Positions 28,199 to 39,905 of a stretch of DNA of 64,000 nucleotides are shown here, one piece after another (the first letter of the stretch is position 1; every line of letters begins with the position of its first letter). This DNA is from Lethocerus indicus. Lineage: Eukaryota; Arthropoda; Insecta; Hemiptera; Belostomatidae. Position numbers and translations under genes: made by a program. The stretch is taken from positions 14,612,604 to 14,676,603 of the forward strand of contig JACDQD010000011.1 in assembly GCA_019843655.1 (NCBI GenBank). Direction: 5' to 3'. Under the pieces are notes generated by a model. That model made no database searches. It was not told the DNA's origin and worked only from the letters and a program-made list of their open reading frames with translations.

Positions 28199-29916
28199 GA
28201 GGTGCCCGCGGACCTCCTAATTGCCGAACCCTGTCCACAGCCGCCGCGACGTTCGGCTCCTCACCCGACATTTTTGTTTTCCTTTTTTCACTTTCCGGCG
28301 GCCTTTTTCGTTCGGCCCGGCCTCTAAAGGTCGGAAAAGGTTCGGCCGTCCGCGCTAAAAGTCATCGCGTGTTCACCAATTAACCGGGGCCTCCTCCTCC
28401 TCCTGCTCCTCCTCCCCAAACCCCTTCACAGCCACGGGTATATCCGAGATCGCCCAGGCCCCGTATCGAGATAGTCTCCGGTGTTAAAATATTTTTCGAG
28501 TATTTCGAGAATTCCCGAGGAGCTCATTATAGCCGCATATTATACACGTACATTCTCGAAACATACAGGCGTAGGGGTTTTTAACAAAGATTAACAAAAC
28601 TATTGCTGAATCGCCTAATTAAAATGGGTGGGTTTCGATCGATATATTATTACACGATAGAATAATCAAATTCTCCCACATTACTAATTATGGCGTAATA
28701 AATACCCCGTTAATGTATATACTATGATATTAAAAATGCTAATATAATAGACAGTCCCTCTATAAAAGGGAATCCTCGTGATGAACTCTCGGTAGCGATC
28801 GGATAAAATCTTATAGAGTAATGGCCACTGGAATCACACACAATGTTATCGCGGTGCCAGGATTTTTTTTTTCATCGCGACCCCCTCCCATGAGTATAAA
28901 TTACGGGAAAATTGATAATACACGAATACGTTCTAATTTTCGTAAGCATTAGCATCTTGATAATACGTTCGCCAACGCGCTGTGAATTTATAATGATTTA
29001 AGTGGGGGACTCGTTACGAATTTCGAGATGAGGAAAAAAATTACTAGAGCCGGGGCTATTAGGAGGCAATTATTTAAGAGATATCTCGGTGGGGGGAAAG
29101 AGGAACATTTTATAAATAGCGACGTCCGAGTAGAAAATGGAACGCGGGACGCTGCGGCTTATTATCGGTCGGGCAGGGCGGTGTAAGATGGGAGCAAGGT
29201 GGTCCTCTCCCCTCCCTATTCCTGTTATTACATTAAGTATGCTAATAAAGCGGTTATTAATAGCCCGGCTCTCACCGCGGGGTCTCTCCCGGCTGGAAGG
29301 AGCCACTCCGGGATAACATCGGCTCCGGCCCGGGACCGGCCACCACCGCACGCTACTAATTATCCTGCTTTCAGCCCACAGATACTATCCTTCATTATAA
29401 TACAACTATCAAAGGCAAACACTCCAATCTATACCATATGTTGAACATCTCTAAGAAAACTGTCTAGTATCACTCTCAGGATCATCATCCGCCAGTACCG
29501 ATCGGTCGCTATTAAACAGTATATGATATATCCATGGAAGTAGATGTGATCGAAGAGCATAAAAAAGACAATTAGACCTAAATTCCGTAGGAAAATCACT
29601 CAATCATTGACGGAAGCAATAGTTACAGCAGTGGAGAAACAGAATATCGGAAATGCTTTATTACAAACCCTGTTATACCCCAAAAATGTATCATAAGTAA
29701 ATTTAAGTCCTAAGTTTCCGAGGAGCGGAAACCGCTCTTATTTATTTATTTTTTTATTGAAAATAACTCAGTACTAGTAATAAAGTCAATTTGAACCAGG
29801 GAATCAGTTTATCAATAACGACACCTGTTTATATAAACTATTACTAATTTCTTAATGAACTGGACCAATAAATATTTATTCGTTTGAAGTCAATTTTCTT
29901 AGAAGTTCCCTTTCAG

Positions 29917-30349
29917 TGTATTCAGCCACAGAGAATTAATTCGGGGAATTCCTATCAAATTACCGCTTTTCCCGAACCAACCCGCCATTTAAGGTCGGAA
30001 GCATTTTCCTACAACTACGATTCGAAAAGCATCGGCGATGACGGGGCGAAAACTAATTATCGCTCAGTTGATAATTTGAAGATTTTTATGTATCATGGGG
30101 GAGTAAATTTTTGTTTTCCGTCAAAATCTACTACTTCGCATTTGGCAGCGTCACAGCTGAGTGTGTGTAGGTAAGTTTTTGTCGTATAATTAGTTATTAT
30201 AGACCGCCCGTTCTGAATTATTGCTAACGTGTCGCCGCCGCGGTCCCCTTTGCAGAAGTAGAGATGGCGATACGGACTCTCAGTTGGCTCCGAGATGGCC
30301 TTTCCCGTGCGACGGGGGCAGATCGCTATCCGGCTTCAAAGGGAGCTGA
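29917..30349 (+). CDS. Candidate two-exon gene 3' end, unknown product
   Basis: Exon-like block one (29917-30170) follows a CCCTTTCAG acceptor with a TACTAAT branch-like sequence about 70 bases upstream, and stays open for 84 codons plus two bases. It ends at a consensus donor GTAAGT. The 85-bp spacer (30171-30255) has a GCTAAC branch-like motif (30223-30228) about 30 bases before a CCCCTTTGCAG acceptor. This is the usual layout of a short insect intron. Joining the blocks keeps the frame open for about 31 more codons to TGA at 30347-30349. The product would be about 115 residues, Ser-rich near its C-terminus, with no domain that I recognise. No upstream exon or start codon was found, so the gene model is incomplete. 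Splice signals are seen; the gene is inference. Confidence 0.25.
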
Positions 30350-32947
30350 GCTCGGACTGCCGCGTACCAATTTGCCGAGGTGACGCGCCCGCATCTCCTG
30401 CATGCCCGGAGTTTTTGTTTTTCATTTTCTCTTTTTTGGTTTCCTCCAGCTCCTTTGACCCCCCCCCCGGCTCGCCGTTATAAATTGCGCACAACTATCG
30501 GGGTCACGGGAAAGCGGCTTTGTGCGTCCACCTAATTAGCGAAAAGGATTTATATCCGACCGAACGTAAAGAAATATCCGCACGGTCATCGTATTTTTAT
30601 TACATTTTACTCTTTCGAAAAGTTCGCCTTCGGTTTGTCACGAAATCGTTTCAATTACGGAGGCTACTGCTAGGAGCTCCCATCCCACAACTAATTGTTT
30701 CAAACCGATGTGGCGTAACCCTCGCAAATTATCAAAATATCATTCTATTATAGGCTTCTAATTTTAATTCGTAAAGAGCTTTGAGTGAAACAATAGATCA
30801 CGAAGTTATTGTTTTAACAAGAACTGAACACAGGACTGAAAATTCAGAATGCTCAGAAATTAATATTTATGCCTACAGTTTTGAATTTTAATATGCAACC
30901 AATAAGAGAGAAATTTATCTATTATATTTTGATCAAATAATTCGTAAAAATTAATTTCATACACCCTTTATGTGTTCAAGCATTTGTTCAATAAAATTAG
31001 AAATTTCAATTTTTTACTCGAATAGTGGTCTGTATATGCCAACTATGCGAATATTAATTTCAGGAATACCGACCGAACGATACCCAATAACGTGTATTAC
31101 ATTCATCCCAAATAGGGGGTTGCTGTTGGGGGGGGGGGGGGTTCGGTGGAGACGCTACGCGACGGCGGCGGCGGCGGCGGAGGAGTCATGTTACGGGGGT
31201 TTAATGCTCGGGCTCAGCCCAAATGGTAATTAACACTGTACTACCAGGCACCGGCTATAGTATTACCACAGGCCTCTCAACTAATGGATGGGGCGGCCCT
31301 CTGTGCCTCATTGTCCTCCCCCCCCCTCACCTTCCACAACCTGTTTAGGCATAATATCGAGCATAGTTTTCAAGAATTAAATGCGATGATCGCTTCACAC
31401 CTAAGGAGCGTGCACTTAACACGGCCGACTGACGGGATAACACGGACTGCGTTTTAGGAGCGATATAGTGTCAAATACTAATCCTCTCGGCATTAATCAT
31501 ATCAAAATATAAATATTACAAATCTTCCGGAACGAACGATAGAATTTTATGGATTTATATTCCTAAATATTTCCGATAATAATATATCAAGTAAATGCAT
31601 ATCTATTTCCAAATCATATTACAATATTTATGAGGCATGCAGTCAGAAGCCCCCTCACAACATCTGCACGCAGTGCGTGCCTATAATGCCTCCGAAACGA
31701 TCTATGAAAAGATTGTTCTAGTCTTAGTCGATCGAAATGCTAATCTTATAGACAAATGTATAATTGTATTTCATTACATGACATTACAGATATGTCGACA
31801 AGTCAGCTATTATCGTTGTAATTACTCCTTGAGCGTCGTGTGTAATAATACACATGTCGTATGAACTCGTATTCCGTGCCTGTCATCATTCAGCAATTAC
31901 TACTGCATGCAGCATAAGACCGAGTCGTTTAACTCAAGTGAATTAAAGTTAATTGAAAAAATAAAATATAAATTGGTTGTATCTTCTAAGAAAATGTAGT
32001 TCTAAGATGGTATTATTGAGATGTGTAGTTAATGTTAATATAAATTAATTACTGATAGAATATAAATTTATAGATAAAATGTAACTTTAGAATGTTTTCG
32101 ATTCATACGTCAAATCAAAATAACACCAGACTGAAATAAGGAATTGTATTCTCTTTTATTCTTGCCTTCTACCTCGCTAATAACCATTTCCACGTTGCCA
32201 GTAACTATAGTTTTCATTTATGGTATTGAACGTTTGGGTCAAATAAGTTGGTAGAATCATGGGGGGTCGTATAGTCTAATTGCCGGTTGTATTTCTTTGA
32301 GCCCCATAGCTGTTAAGAGGGCGGCCCCATCTTCTGCCGTATGGGCGTCCACTTCTGGCCGTCTTGAAACCCTCTTCTCGTTCCCGGTTCGCGGGCGATT
32401 AGTTTTTACTGTGCCCGGTCGGGGCTCATTTGGCGAACAGTGCCCGAGCGCCCCGCACCGTCCAATACTCGTAACGAGATTATCGCTCTGGCCCGCCTTT
32501 GACGCCGTCCCCCGACACGCCACTAGATATGACGTCATTGTTACGTCTCGGTGAAAACCGTAACCGTTACCCCATTCGGTCGTTGTTCGGCCGCGGATAA
32601 AAAAGAATAATACTCTTCGGTCGCCTCATTTACTCCCCCGAAGCACTAAGGGGCGGGCATTATTGCGAAACGCCTTGCGAATTTCAAATGTCCGAATCAC
32701 TCAAATGGTCATGATAACAGATGTTTTTTTACAAATTAGCGGAATAGAATATTTGGTGATATAGCACAGTCGCTATTCAGATCTTTATACAGAGCGAGGT
32801 AGTGGTGGAGTACAAAAATGGAAGCAAAAAAAGATGACACCGTAACCCGAAACCTTTGTAAACTACGAAAAACTACTGAAGATGGCGAGCAACTGAAACC
32901 GATCACAAGAACAAACCTTAGCAGAACACAATATATTGCACAATATT
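30350..32947. other. No supportable gene
   Basis: It contains a poly-C run of ten (30459-30468), the poly-G/GGC repeat at 31.13 kb, AT-rich spacer at about 31480-32250 and a GC-rich block near 32300-32560 with overlapping frames on both strands. I see no domain, RNA gene or transposon. Confidence 0.5.
31128..31180. repeat. Poly-G(14) followed by (GGC)6
   Basis: A run of 14 G at 31128-31141 is followed 21 bases later by six GGC units (31163-31180). In one frame this encodes a run of Ala, which inflates a false open frame. Poly-G of this length is unusual and prone to polymerase slippage and assembly error. Confidence 0.9.
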
Positions 32948-33043
32948 ACGCAAAATCGGCCCAGAAAGGAGGTTTTTAGACGCAATATCGGCACAGAAAG
33001 GCGGTTTTCAAACGCAAAATAGGCCCAGAATAGAATTTTTGAT
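32948..33043 (+). repeat. Three-copy 32-bp tandem repeat
   Basis: Three consecutive units begin ACGCAAAATCGGCCCAGAAA (unit 1) with close variants, at 32948-32979, 32980-33011 and 33012-33043. Units one and two differ at a handful of positions; unit three is more diverged at its end. It is a short minisatellite with no open frame across it. Confidence 0.85.
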
Positions 33044-35562
33044 TATTGATCATTGACCGTTGCGAATATAAAATTAATTAGCAAAATATTTTCATAGGCC
33101 GGAAGGAAGTCGTCTAACGAGGAAACAACGCGATTGCGCTCGGCTGCCGACCTGAATATCAATTTGCGCACTCTTAGTCAGTTTGTATGAAAGGTCGGGA
33201 ATGGAGGAAGGAGGCTCTGTTCGCACGTTAGTCACTGTCCCGAGCGATAGCGGAGCTTTGTACGAAATTCCTGTTTTCGTGCTGAGATCACCGGACTCCG
33301 TGAGAAAACAGGCTCTTCCTGTATGAGACAGAGGCGGCCCCGGGATGAATCAGACAGTAGCGCTCAAGTTTTTTCCTTCATACCGACTTAGTAGGTCCTG
33401 TGAGTAAGTGAAGCAGCGTGCTGTAAGCTTTTGGAAATTCGTTCTGTCCCGGCTTCGTAGTATGTTCTTTAAAAAACAAATAGAGTGAACGACTACAATA
33501 ATTAAGCAGCGTTGTTATGAATGACCGCCCGTCCTAGTCGGCCCAAACAAAACATTCGTTAAATTTTATTTCAAAATCGAAATTGTATTCTCGGAGTGAT
33601 TTTTACACTAATAGGCGGTCCGAGGTTATACCGGAAGGGGGCCGTTTCTCGATTTCGCGCTGGCTATGAATAACGAGTGGAGGCCGCTCGTTAATAATTC
33701 GGAGAGCCGTGGATTCGGACCGGAATCCGGTTCCGCGGATTTTTTTCCAGCCCTCCCAACCGGCCTTGATTGGCTATTAGCCGTCAACTCGATTCGGATC
33801 GCGTGTCCCGTCCGATTTCTCCGCTTTTACCCCTCTTTTTTAATCTTTTTTTTTCTAGTTTTATCCCGATCACCCAATTCTCGACCGTATTAATGGCAAT
33901 ACCCGTTTATGTTGTGATTTCTGAGGTACATGCGATGAACATGGTTATTGTTTTCATGTGTCGGTATGAAAACAATCGAAATCGACGGATTTTTAATAAT
34001 TAAATCAATATCGGATTACAAAAAGTATGTTATAAATGCATCAAATCTAATTTTTCAGATGAAATTCGCCGCTTAGACTCTAATAACCAGATGGTAATCA
34101 ACTGATTAGCCCGCTAAAGGCACAAAAACTCCACGGTGAGATCAGTAGGGGAATGCGAGGCATCTCCCTCCCCCACGGTTAAGTATTCGGGGCACCGGTA
34201 AGGTATACAACATTAGTCGGTTCCGGCAGGTAGGCATGTTTAGGAAAGGACCGACGGTAAAAACACCGCCCTCAAAAGGGAAAAGAACCTATGGAATAGT
34301 GTAAAGGGCGGTAGTTCCCCCAGAGTGGCGGCCAGCCTGCATTAAACAGGGCCGTGTCCAATCGCTTTCGGGTTGCGTTTCATTTGGTGGGCTTTACTAC
34401 TGTCTTTAGGCGTTTGATTTATAACGGTCCGCCGGCCTTAAGAATGAAAAAGCACAGTCCAAAGAAAAGAACGAGGGCAGAAGGAAATGAAAGAGTTTAC
34501 GACTTTGTTTACGTTAGGGCTAAAATTTAATATTTTTAATAAGAAACATTTGGTCGTCGTATAAACTTTTAATATTGGCCATACACTTTTTTAATACCGA
34601 AAAAATGGCTGTCATTAGTATTCCGGCATTTATTTGACTTATTTCTCATCGTATTTCATACAGAAAGCCTTATGTATCGATAATTCATAAATTACTCAAA
34701 TAGCGTAATTGTTACAATGAAAATAGGAGTATCAGTTCAACTCTCAATTTTCAAATGTGATGTCTCCATTTTCATTATAATTCTTCACAACACGGATAAG
34801 ACTTTCCCGATGGCTTGTTCTACATCCCCCTCGGTGGAATCCTCTTTCGACCCCAAAGGAAGAGACAAAAACGAATATGATAAGCGCATATTTTCACCCC
34901 GCCCACACGCGTACACGTAATCCGGAATGTCGTTACACGCGGGTGTCCCAGTCCTTTGTTTCTACACACGAATTATCATATTTTACAAAAAAACAAAAAT
35001 ATTTCGACGTTGTTTAAGAGATTACCGGCATTGGTGTAGGGTGGGAGGGGGCGGGGGATAATTTTTTTCCCTGCCCTCTGTTCATAAGAAGACGAAAGGG
35101 ACTGATTACGTATTTGAATAAATAGGATTTGTCTAGGACATGATCCGACAGTTGACACACGGGCTGCGTTAGCCCGCGTTTTATCCCACACGCGCTCACA
35201 TATATTACCCCCCAGTGAGATTTAATTCCAAAAGACTCTGTCGGATTATTCGTCTCTTACTGTTATTTAATTAGGCATTCATTTATAATTGGTGGCAGCG
35301 GACCTTTGTTATCGGTGTTGATATGCCAGTCGTACAGACGGACAATATTGTGCAATATAACCGCTGTTGTTTCCTCTAAGCATTGAACATGTCGCTTATA
35401 AGAAAATCGTTGGATAGCGTATTGATATAAGATCATTATGTTAATTTCTTAAGTGAAAGAGATATCTAATTAAACGAATTTTATACATAATTTAAGTACC
35501 AAGTGTCCCTGGAGGTGTAGTCTAAGGCAGCGTTATGGCAGGGGCAATATATATATAATATA

Positions 35563-35618
<56 letters not shown>

Positions 35619-38600
35619 AGGTAATTCAAACATATTACTAATGATTAAACGTCAGCGAACTGCCACATTGAATTATTGTAATTGTCCAAATTCCTCGAAA
35701 AATAATGTACCCAAAGTACAGGAAATAGTCCTCATTTTAGTTCCCATTCTTATCGCATTCCAAGCACATATTATCCGTGGGATTGCGACTTCAGATTCGC
35801 ACATTTTTTTCATTTAATTAATTACACGCATTAAATTTTAATTGACGGTGTATCAAGTGAGGGATCTTTGTTCTCATAGTTGTTGAATCACCCGTCGAAC
35901 AGGACAATCTCGTATTATATCACGACACCTCCGGCACAACGAGATGTATATCTTCAACTATTTTAAATGGGTTATATAATGGGAAATGGCTCTAGAAATG
36001 CAACAAGCAGGAAAAGAAATTAGACCCTGAGGGGAAGTAACGTCCTAAGCAAAATGGATGGTTATTTCAAGCACATTTTTCCCGTCGTAAATTCATAGAA
36101 ATGAACTAAACGAAATCGCTAAGTTTATGGTCATCTATTCCACCTAGATACTGATACTAATGAAATTCAGGGCTCCGTTTAGCCTCGTCCCTAATAGGTT
36201 TAGTTTACCTCCTTTTTTTTAACCGTTTATTAAAAATAAACGGCGTTAAAATAAACTAAGCCAACTCCGCTTGCAAATCGTCCGTGGGAATAAAAACTGA
36301 AGCTGCAGAAGTAATTTCTTAAATATCCAAGGAAGACTGAGTGTCGTAAAAATGTTAGGGATCGACTTTTGGGATTGTCGGTGGTGTATGTCAGAGCGAA
36401 TACGGAGAGCCGGGGGGCCGCCTTGCGTGAAATTGGAACGTCGACGATCCTGTCTGGGAAAAGCTCAGCTCCCCATGTTTGTTCAATATAAAATAGAGAA
36501 TTTTCATTTTTCCTAACATTACATTTTTCACACCACCCACCGAATTAAAGTACATTAGAGTACAACACATACACTGTTATTGATAACGAATACATGAAAT
36601 ATATTTTTGTACCAAAGAGAAATAGAGATGGAAATACAATTTTCAGAAAAGTTGCCATTCGGGCCTAGAACTTTCGTTACTTGTGTTAATAATCAATGAA
36701 TATAAAACGGCTTCGGTTTATGCAGTAATAAAAGGACCATTCTCGACCCCTCATTACTCCAATCTACTGACTTGCTTTAGCCCAATCCATATTACCGTAT
36801 TTCAGTGAAAGTTACATTAAACTTGCATAGACTATTTTAAATTGCGAAAAGGGTATAAAAGAACAATAATAATGTTAAAATAGGACCATGAACGACCCAG
36901 TTTGATGTGGGCCGAAACCGCAAATCTGATAGAAACATCAATCGCTCAAATACGGCTTTAGGAAAGATTGGCGATGTTCAGCGGGAACCGAGTTTAATTA
37001 ACATGGGCCTGTGAAGTCAGACTAGGTTAACCAAAGACCGGCCCTTTGATATCCCCCATCCTCTCCCAAGGACCTGCTAAGCCTTTTATTCCAGAATTCC
37101 GGAATGTCAACCAGTAACAGTAACTTATAACATACTCGTTATGTACAAACTCATATTTTGGCACAGATTTGAGAGACAGTAGATCCTGTCATATTTGGGA
37201 AATCCAAGAAAGACTGTCCTTATTTTGTTAGTATTTATAGATTTTTGTAGGTAAAATCAATGGAATGACTTTAGTACAGGAGTGATACCGCGTTATACAT
37301 GTCGTTGATTGTATGAATAAATACAATATATAACAATCCATAGAGAAAGCTTGATAATCTATTTTAATACGACAGGCTCCTCTGTGCTACAGTGCCTAAT
37401 TGAAACTCGATATTTTTCATCACCTACAAGCTCGTAAATTCCTTGCAACATTTGCATAGGAAAGTTAAATATCCCGTGAACCGTTGCCTCGGCTAGAGTG
37501 TCTCTCTCCCGGAGTGGTTTTAAAAAAGTGTTATAAAATTCGTTTCAAAACGTGTACTAACAAGGAGAAAGAATCTTGTTTCCGTGACCAGAAACTTCTG
37601 GAGTGTTCTCTCTCCCACCCCGTAAAGTTTACTCCTCCTCCTCTTCGAGGAGGGCAGCGCCGCTTGAAACGGCGTTATTCCGAACAGGAGAGGACTCGTT
37701 ATTTTCGTTGTTTATTAATACCGGGAATAAAATTTAAAAAATCTAAAGAAAAAGGCGCATGAGAAGGTCCAGGCCCGACGCCGAGTGAAAAGCCATCGCC
37801 CGTTAATTCGCCCGCTCGCCTAATCGAATATGCAAATAAATTTTAGGACTTTAAGTTATAATATATATGACCCGGGCGCCGAAATATCGGTGCGCCGCAT
37901 GCAGATTGGAGGGCCCGGAGCCGAGGGGAGTTTATTGGTTGGGTACACGCAATCGCATGTCTTCTCGCATGCGGGACCTCCGGGGAAACGGTGGCCGATG
38001 GCGTATTATCCTTACCTCAACCGAGGAATCCGTGAGCCCTAAGAGATTTAAATCTGGCCTTAACGGGATAACACTTTGGCGGACCTTTCGGCCCTTTTAA
38101 ATGTAACATTTTACATTAAGTTAAAAATTGTGCTACAGTATTTTGGTTGACACTAACTACTGAACCTTAACTGTGTCGGATACTGACGATAGAGATGCCC
38201 GGTTTAAACGCTTATTTTTTTTCTCTTAAGTTTTAACTTTGACTTTGGACAAATGTTTATTCTGTTAAACAATAATCATTGGGGCTCGAAACGAGCGGGC
38301 CAACACTGTATTACTCGGCCGTCAGAAATTTACAAGGGTTCCGGGATGGGCTCTCCCAACGTTTAACGACTCGTCTATAAAACCCTCGAGGACGGCACTA
38401 AAGCCGTCCGCACCGGGGTGTCCGTCCGGGAACCGAACACTGGCCACCAAACCACACATCAAACATCACACAGACACAAACACAGGGATAATAAAGCTCC
38501 GGCCGGTACTGGACGGGTTTACAGCGTCGATGGGTACAGCCATGAAGGCGGTGTAACTAGCGGCCACAGTAAAAGGAGGGAGGTGCCAATGGGCCTCCAG

Positions 38601-39497
38601 TCACCAGTTATAGACTTGTGAGTAACCGGGCCTGATTTTTCTACTTACTGAAAATAAGGAGAAGGTAAAAAGTCCATCGAGTCGTAGTACCTACGTACAA
38701 CACCGAATAATTAAATATTTTTAAAATATCCCTGTGAAATATAAAAGTTTCTCAAACCAAATGTAGATCCTCTGTTTTATACTCCCTATAACTATTATTA
38801 TATATCACTGGTTAAATTGATTATTATAACTATTTTGAGATAACTATTAATAATTAACGGCGCCATTCTCTGTATAATACGAGGTATCTGGCATGGGTGC
38901 ACTCCCTATGTTCCCGTCATCCGTCTTCCGTACAACCGGGTTTTTAAGGAATATTCAATTAACCTCCCTGGATTGTGCTTCCCCCCCAGCCCATTTCGTA
39001 TTCCAACCGCGTCGGCCGCTCTAACTGTCTTTGACGTCGTGTGAAATTTTTGGATTTAAAAACTGTAAGTTTTGAAAAGGAAAAGAAAATCGAGTACCTC
39101 TGTAAAAACAGGATTTTGCTGCAATTTCTTTCTCTTTCCTTGAACGCTGATTTAGCCTCCATTTCTCAACCCTAGTCTTAAAGAAAGTCCCGATTATCCT
39201 CCAGAAGGTTTAGCCTAAGCAAGTTTGTTTATACAGTTTTTGAAGAAGTTCCGTAATATTGCAAACACGATCTTTGCTTATTTGGATTTCTAACATTTGT
39301 TTAAAATCAAGCCTTAGCTTCGTTTCACCATTATTCTTGGTCGGACCATGATTTCCATGCGAACCCCCGTCTAACGGATATTGTGGTAGGTGGACCACCC
39401 AGTCGACCCGACAGGCTGGGAGAACAATACGCGTTCGAATTCATGTTCACGACCCGGACACCGTGTCTTTAATAATGTATTTAATTCTGCAAGTTAA
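33044..39497. other. No supportable gene; mosaic DNA with one TA microsatellite
   Basis: GC-rich blocks lie near 33600-33900, 34100-34440, 37600-37830 and 37870-38100; AT-rich DNA fills the rest. Open frames in the GC-rich blocks overlap each other in different frames. TATAAAAG at 36854-36861 has no convincing initiator downstream. I recognise no protein family. Confidence 0.5.
35547..35616. repeat. TA microsatellite, interrupted
   Basis: A short ATATATATATA run, an AATATAAAA interruption, then about 40 bases of pure TA. Length is typical of the other three TA arrays in the window. Confidence 0.95.
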
Positions 39498-39905
39498 TAT
39501 TATATATACATTTATTCCAGGTTAAAAGCGCCACAAGAGGAGAGCCTCTCTCCCCTTCTCCGTTACGTACATCGAGTCGTGGAATGGCCGACTCCGTGTA
39601 CAAATTGTAATTCGACGTTCGCGTTGGAGAAAAGGCCGAACTTGAAGCGACCTTTGCCCGTAGTCTACATCAAAGGGCGCCTAATTAAAAATCATTTTTG
39701 CAGTCCATTTGCTCTGGGGCAAACAACATTCAACATCATTATAATTTTCAGCACCAGTACTACAGGACGTACAACCGATGTACAAATCAGACAATTATTG
39801 AACCTTCTCTGTATTGTTCCAGTAAAGACATTAGAGGAAATGCTTGATTATACTTCCATATATTGTTATAATTATGACAATATTTTCCAGTACACCGATT
39901 ATTAA
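39498..39905 (+). other. Long stop-free frame with acceptor, possible exon
   Basis: This frame is open for 135 codons, one of the longest in the window, and does not start with ATG. A TTTATTCCAG acceptor ends at 39520. After it comes a stretch of non-repetitive sequence holding a C-x2-C pair (CTNC), with codons that look less AT-biased than the flanks. The second half turns AT-rich and looks like readthrough into non-coding DNA. I see no clean donor and recognise no family. Confidence 0.15.

Larger units (their letters stand above)
24900..29841. other. No confident gene; GC block, exon-like segment, AT-rich spacer
   Basis: Between 25061 and 25383 all three plus frames are open at once, a sign of composition rather than coding. 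A CCT repeat lies at 28390-28416 and a CT tract at 28174-28198. A TATAAAAG sequence at 28761-28768 has no initiator-like sequence at the expected distance. A possible terminal exon at 25865-26116 is listed separately. Confidence 0.45.

Noticed and set aside
28761..28768. TATAAAAG, possible TATA box
   Set aside because: No initiator-like sequence about 30 bases downstream and no transcript-like frame after it.
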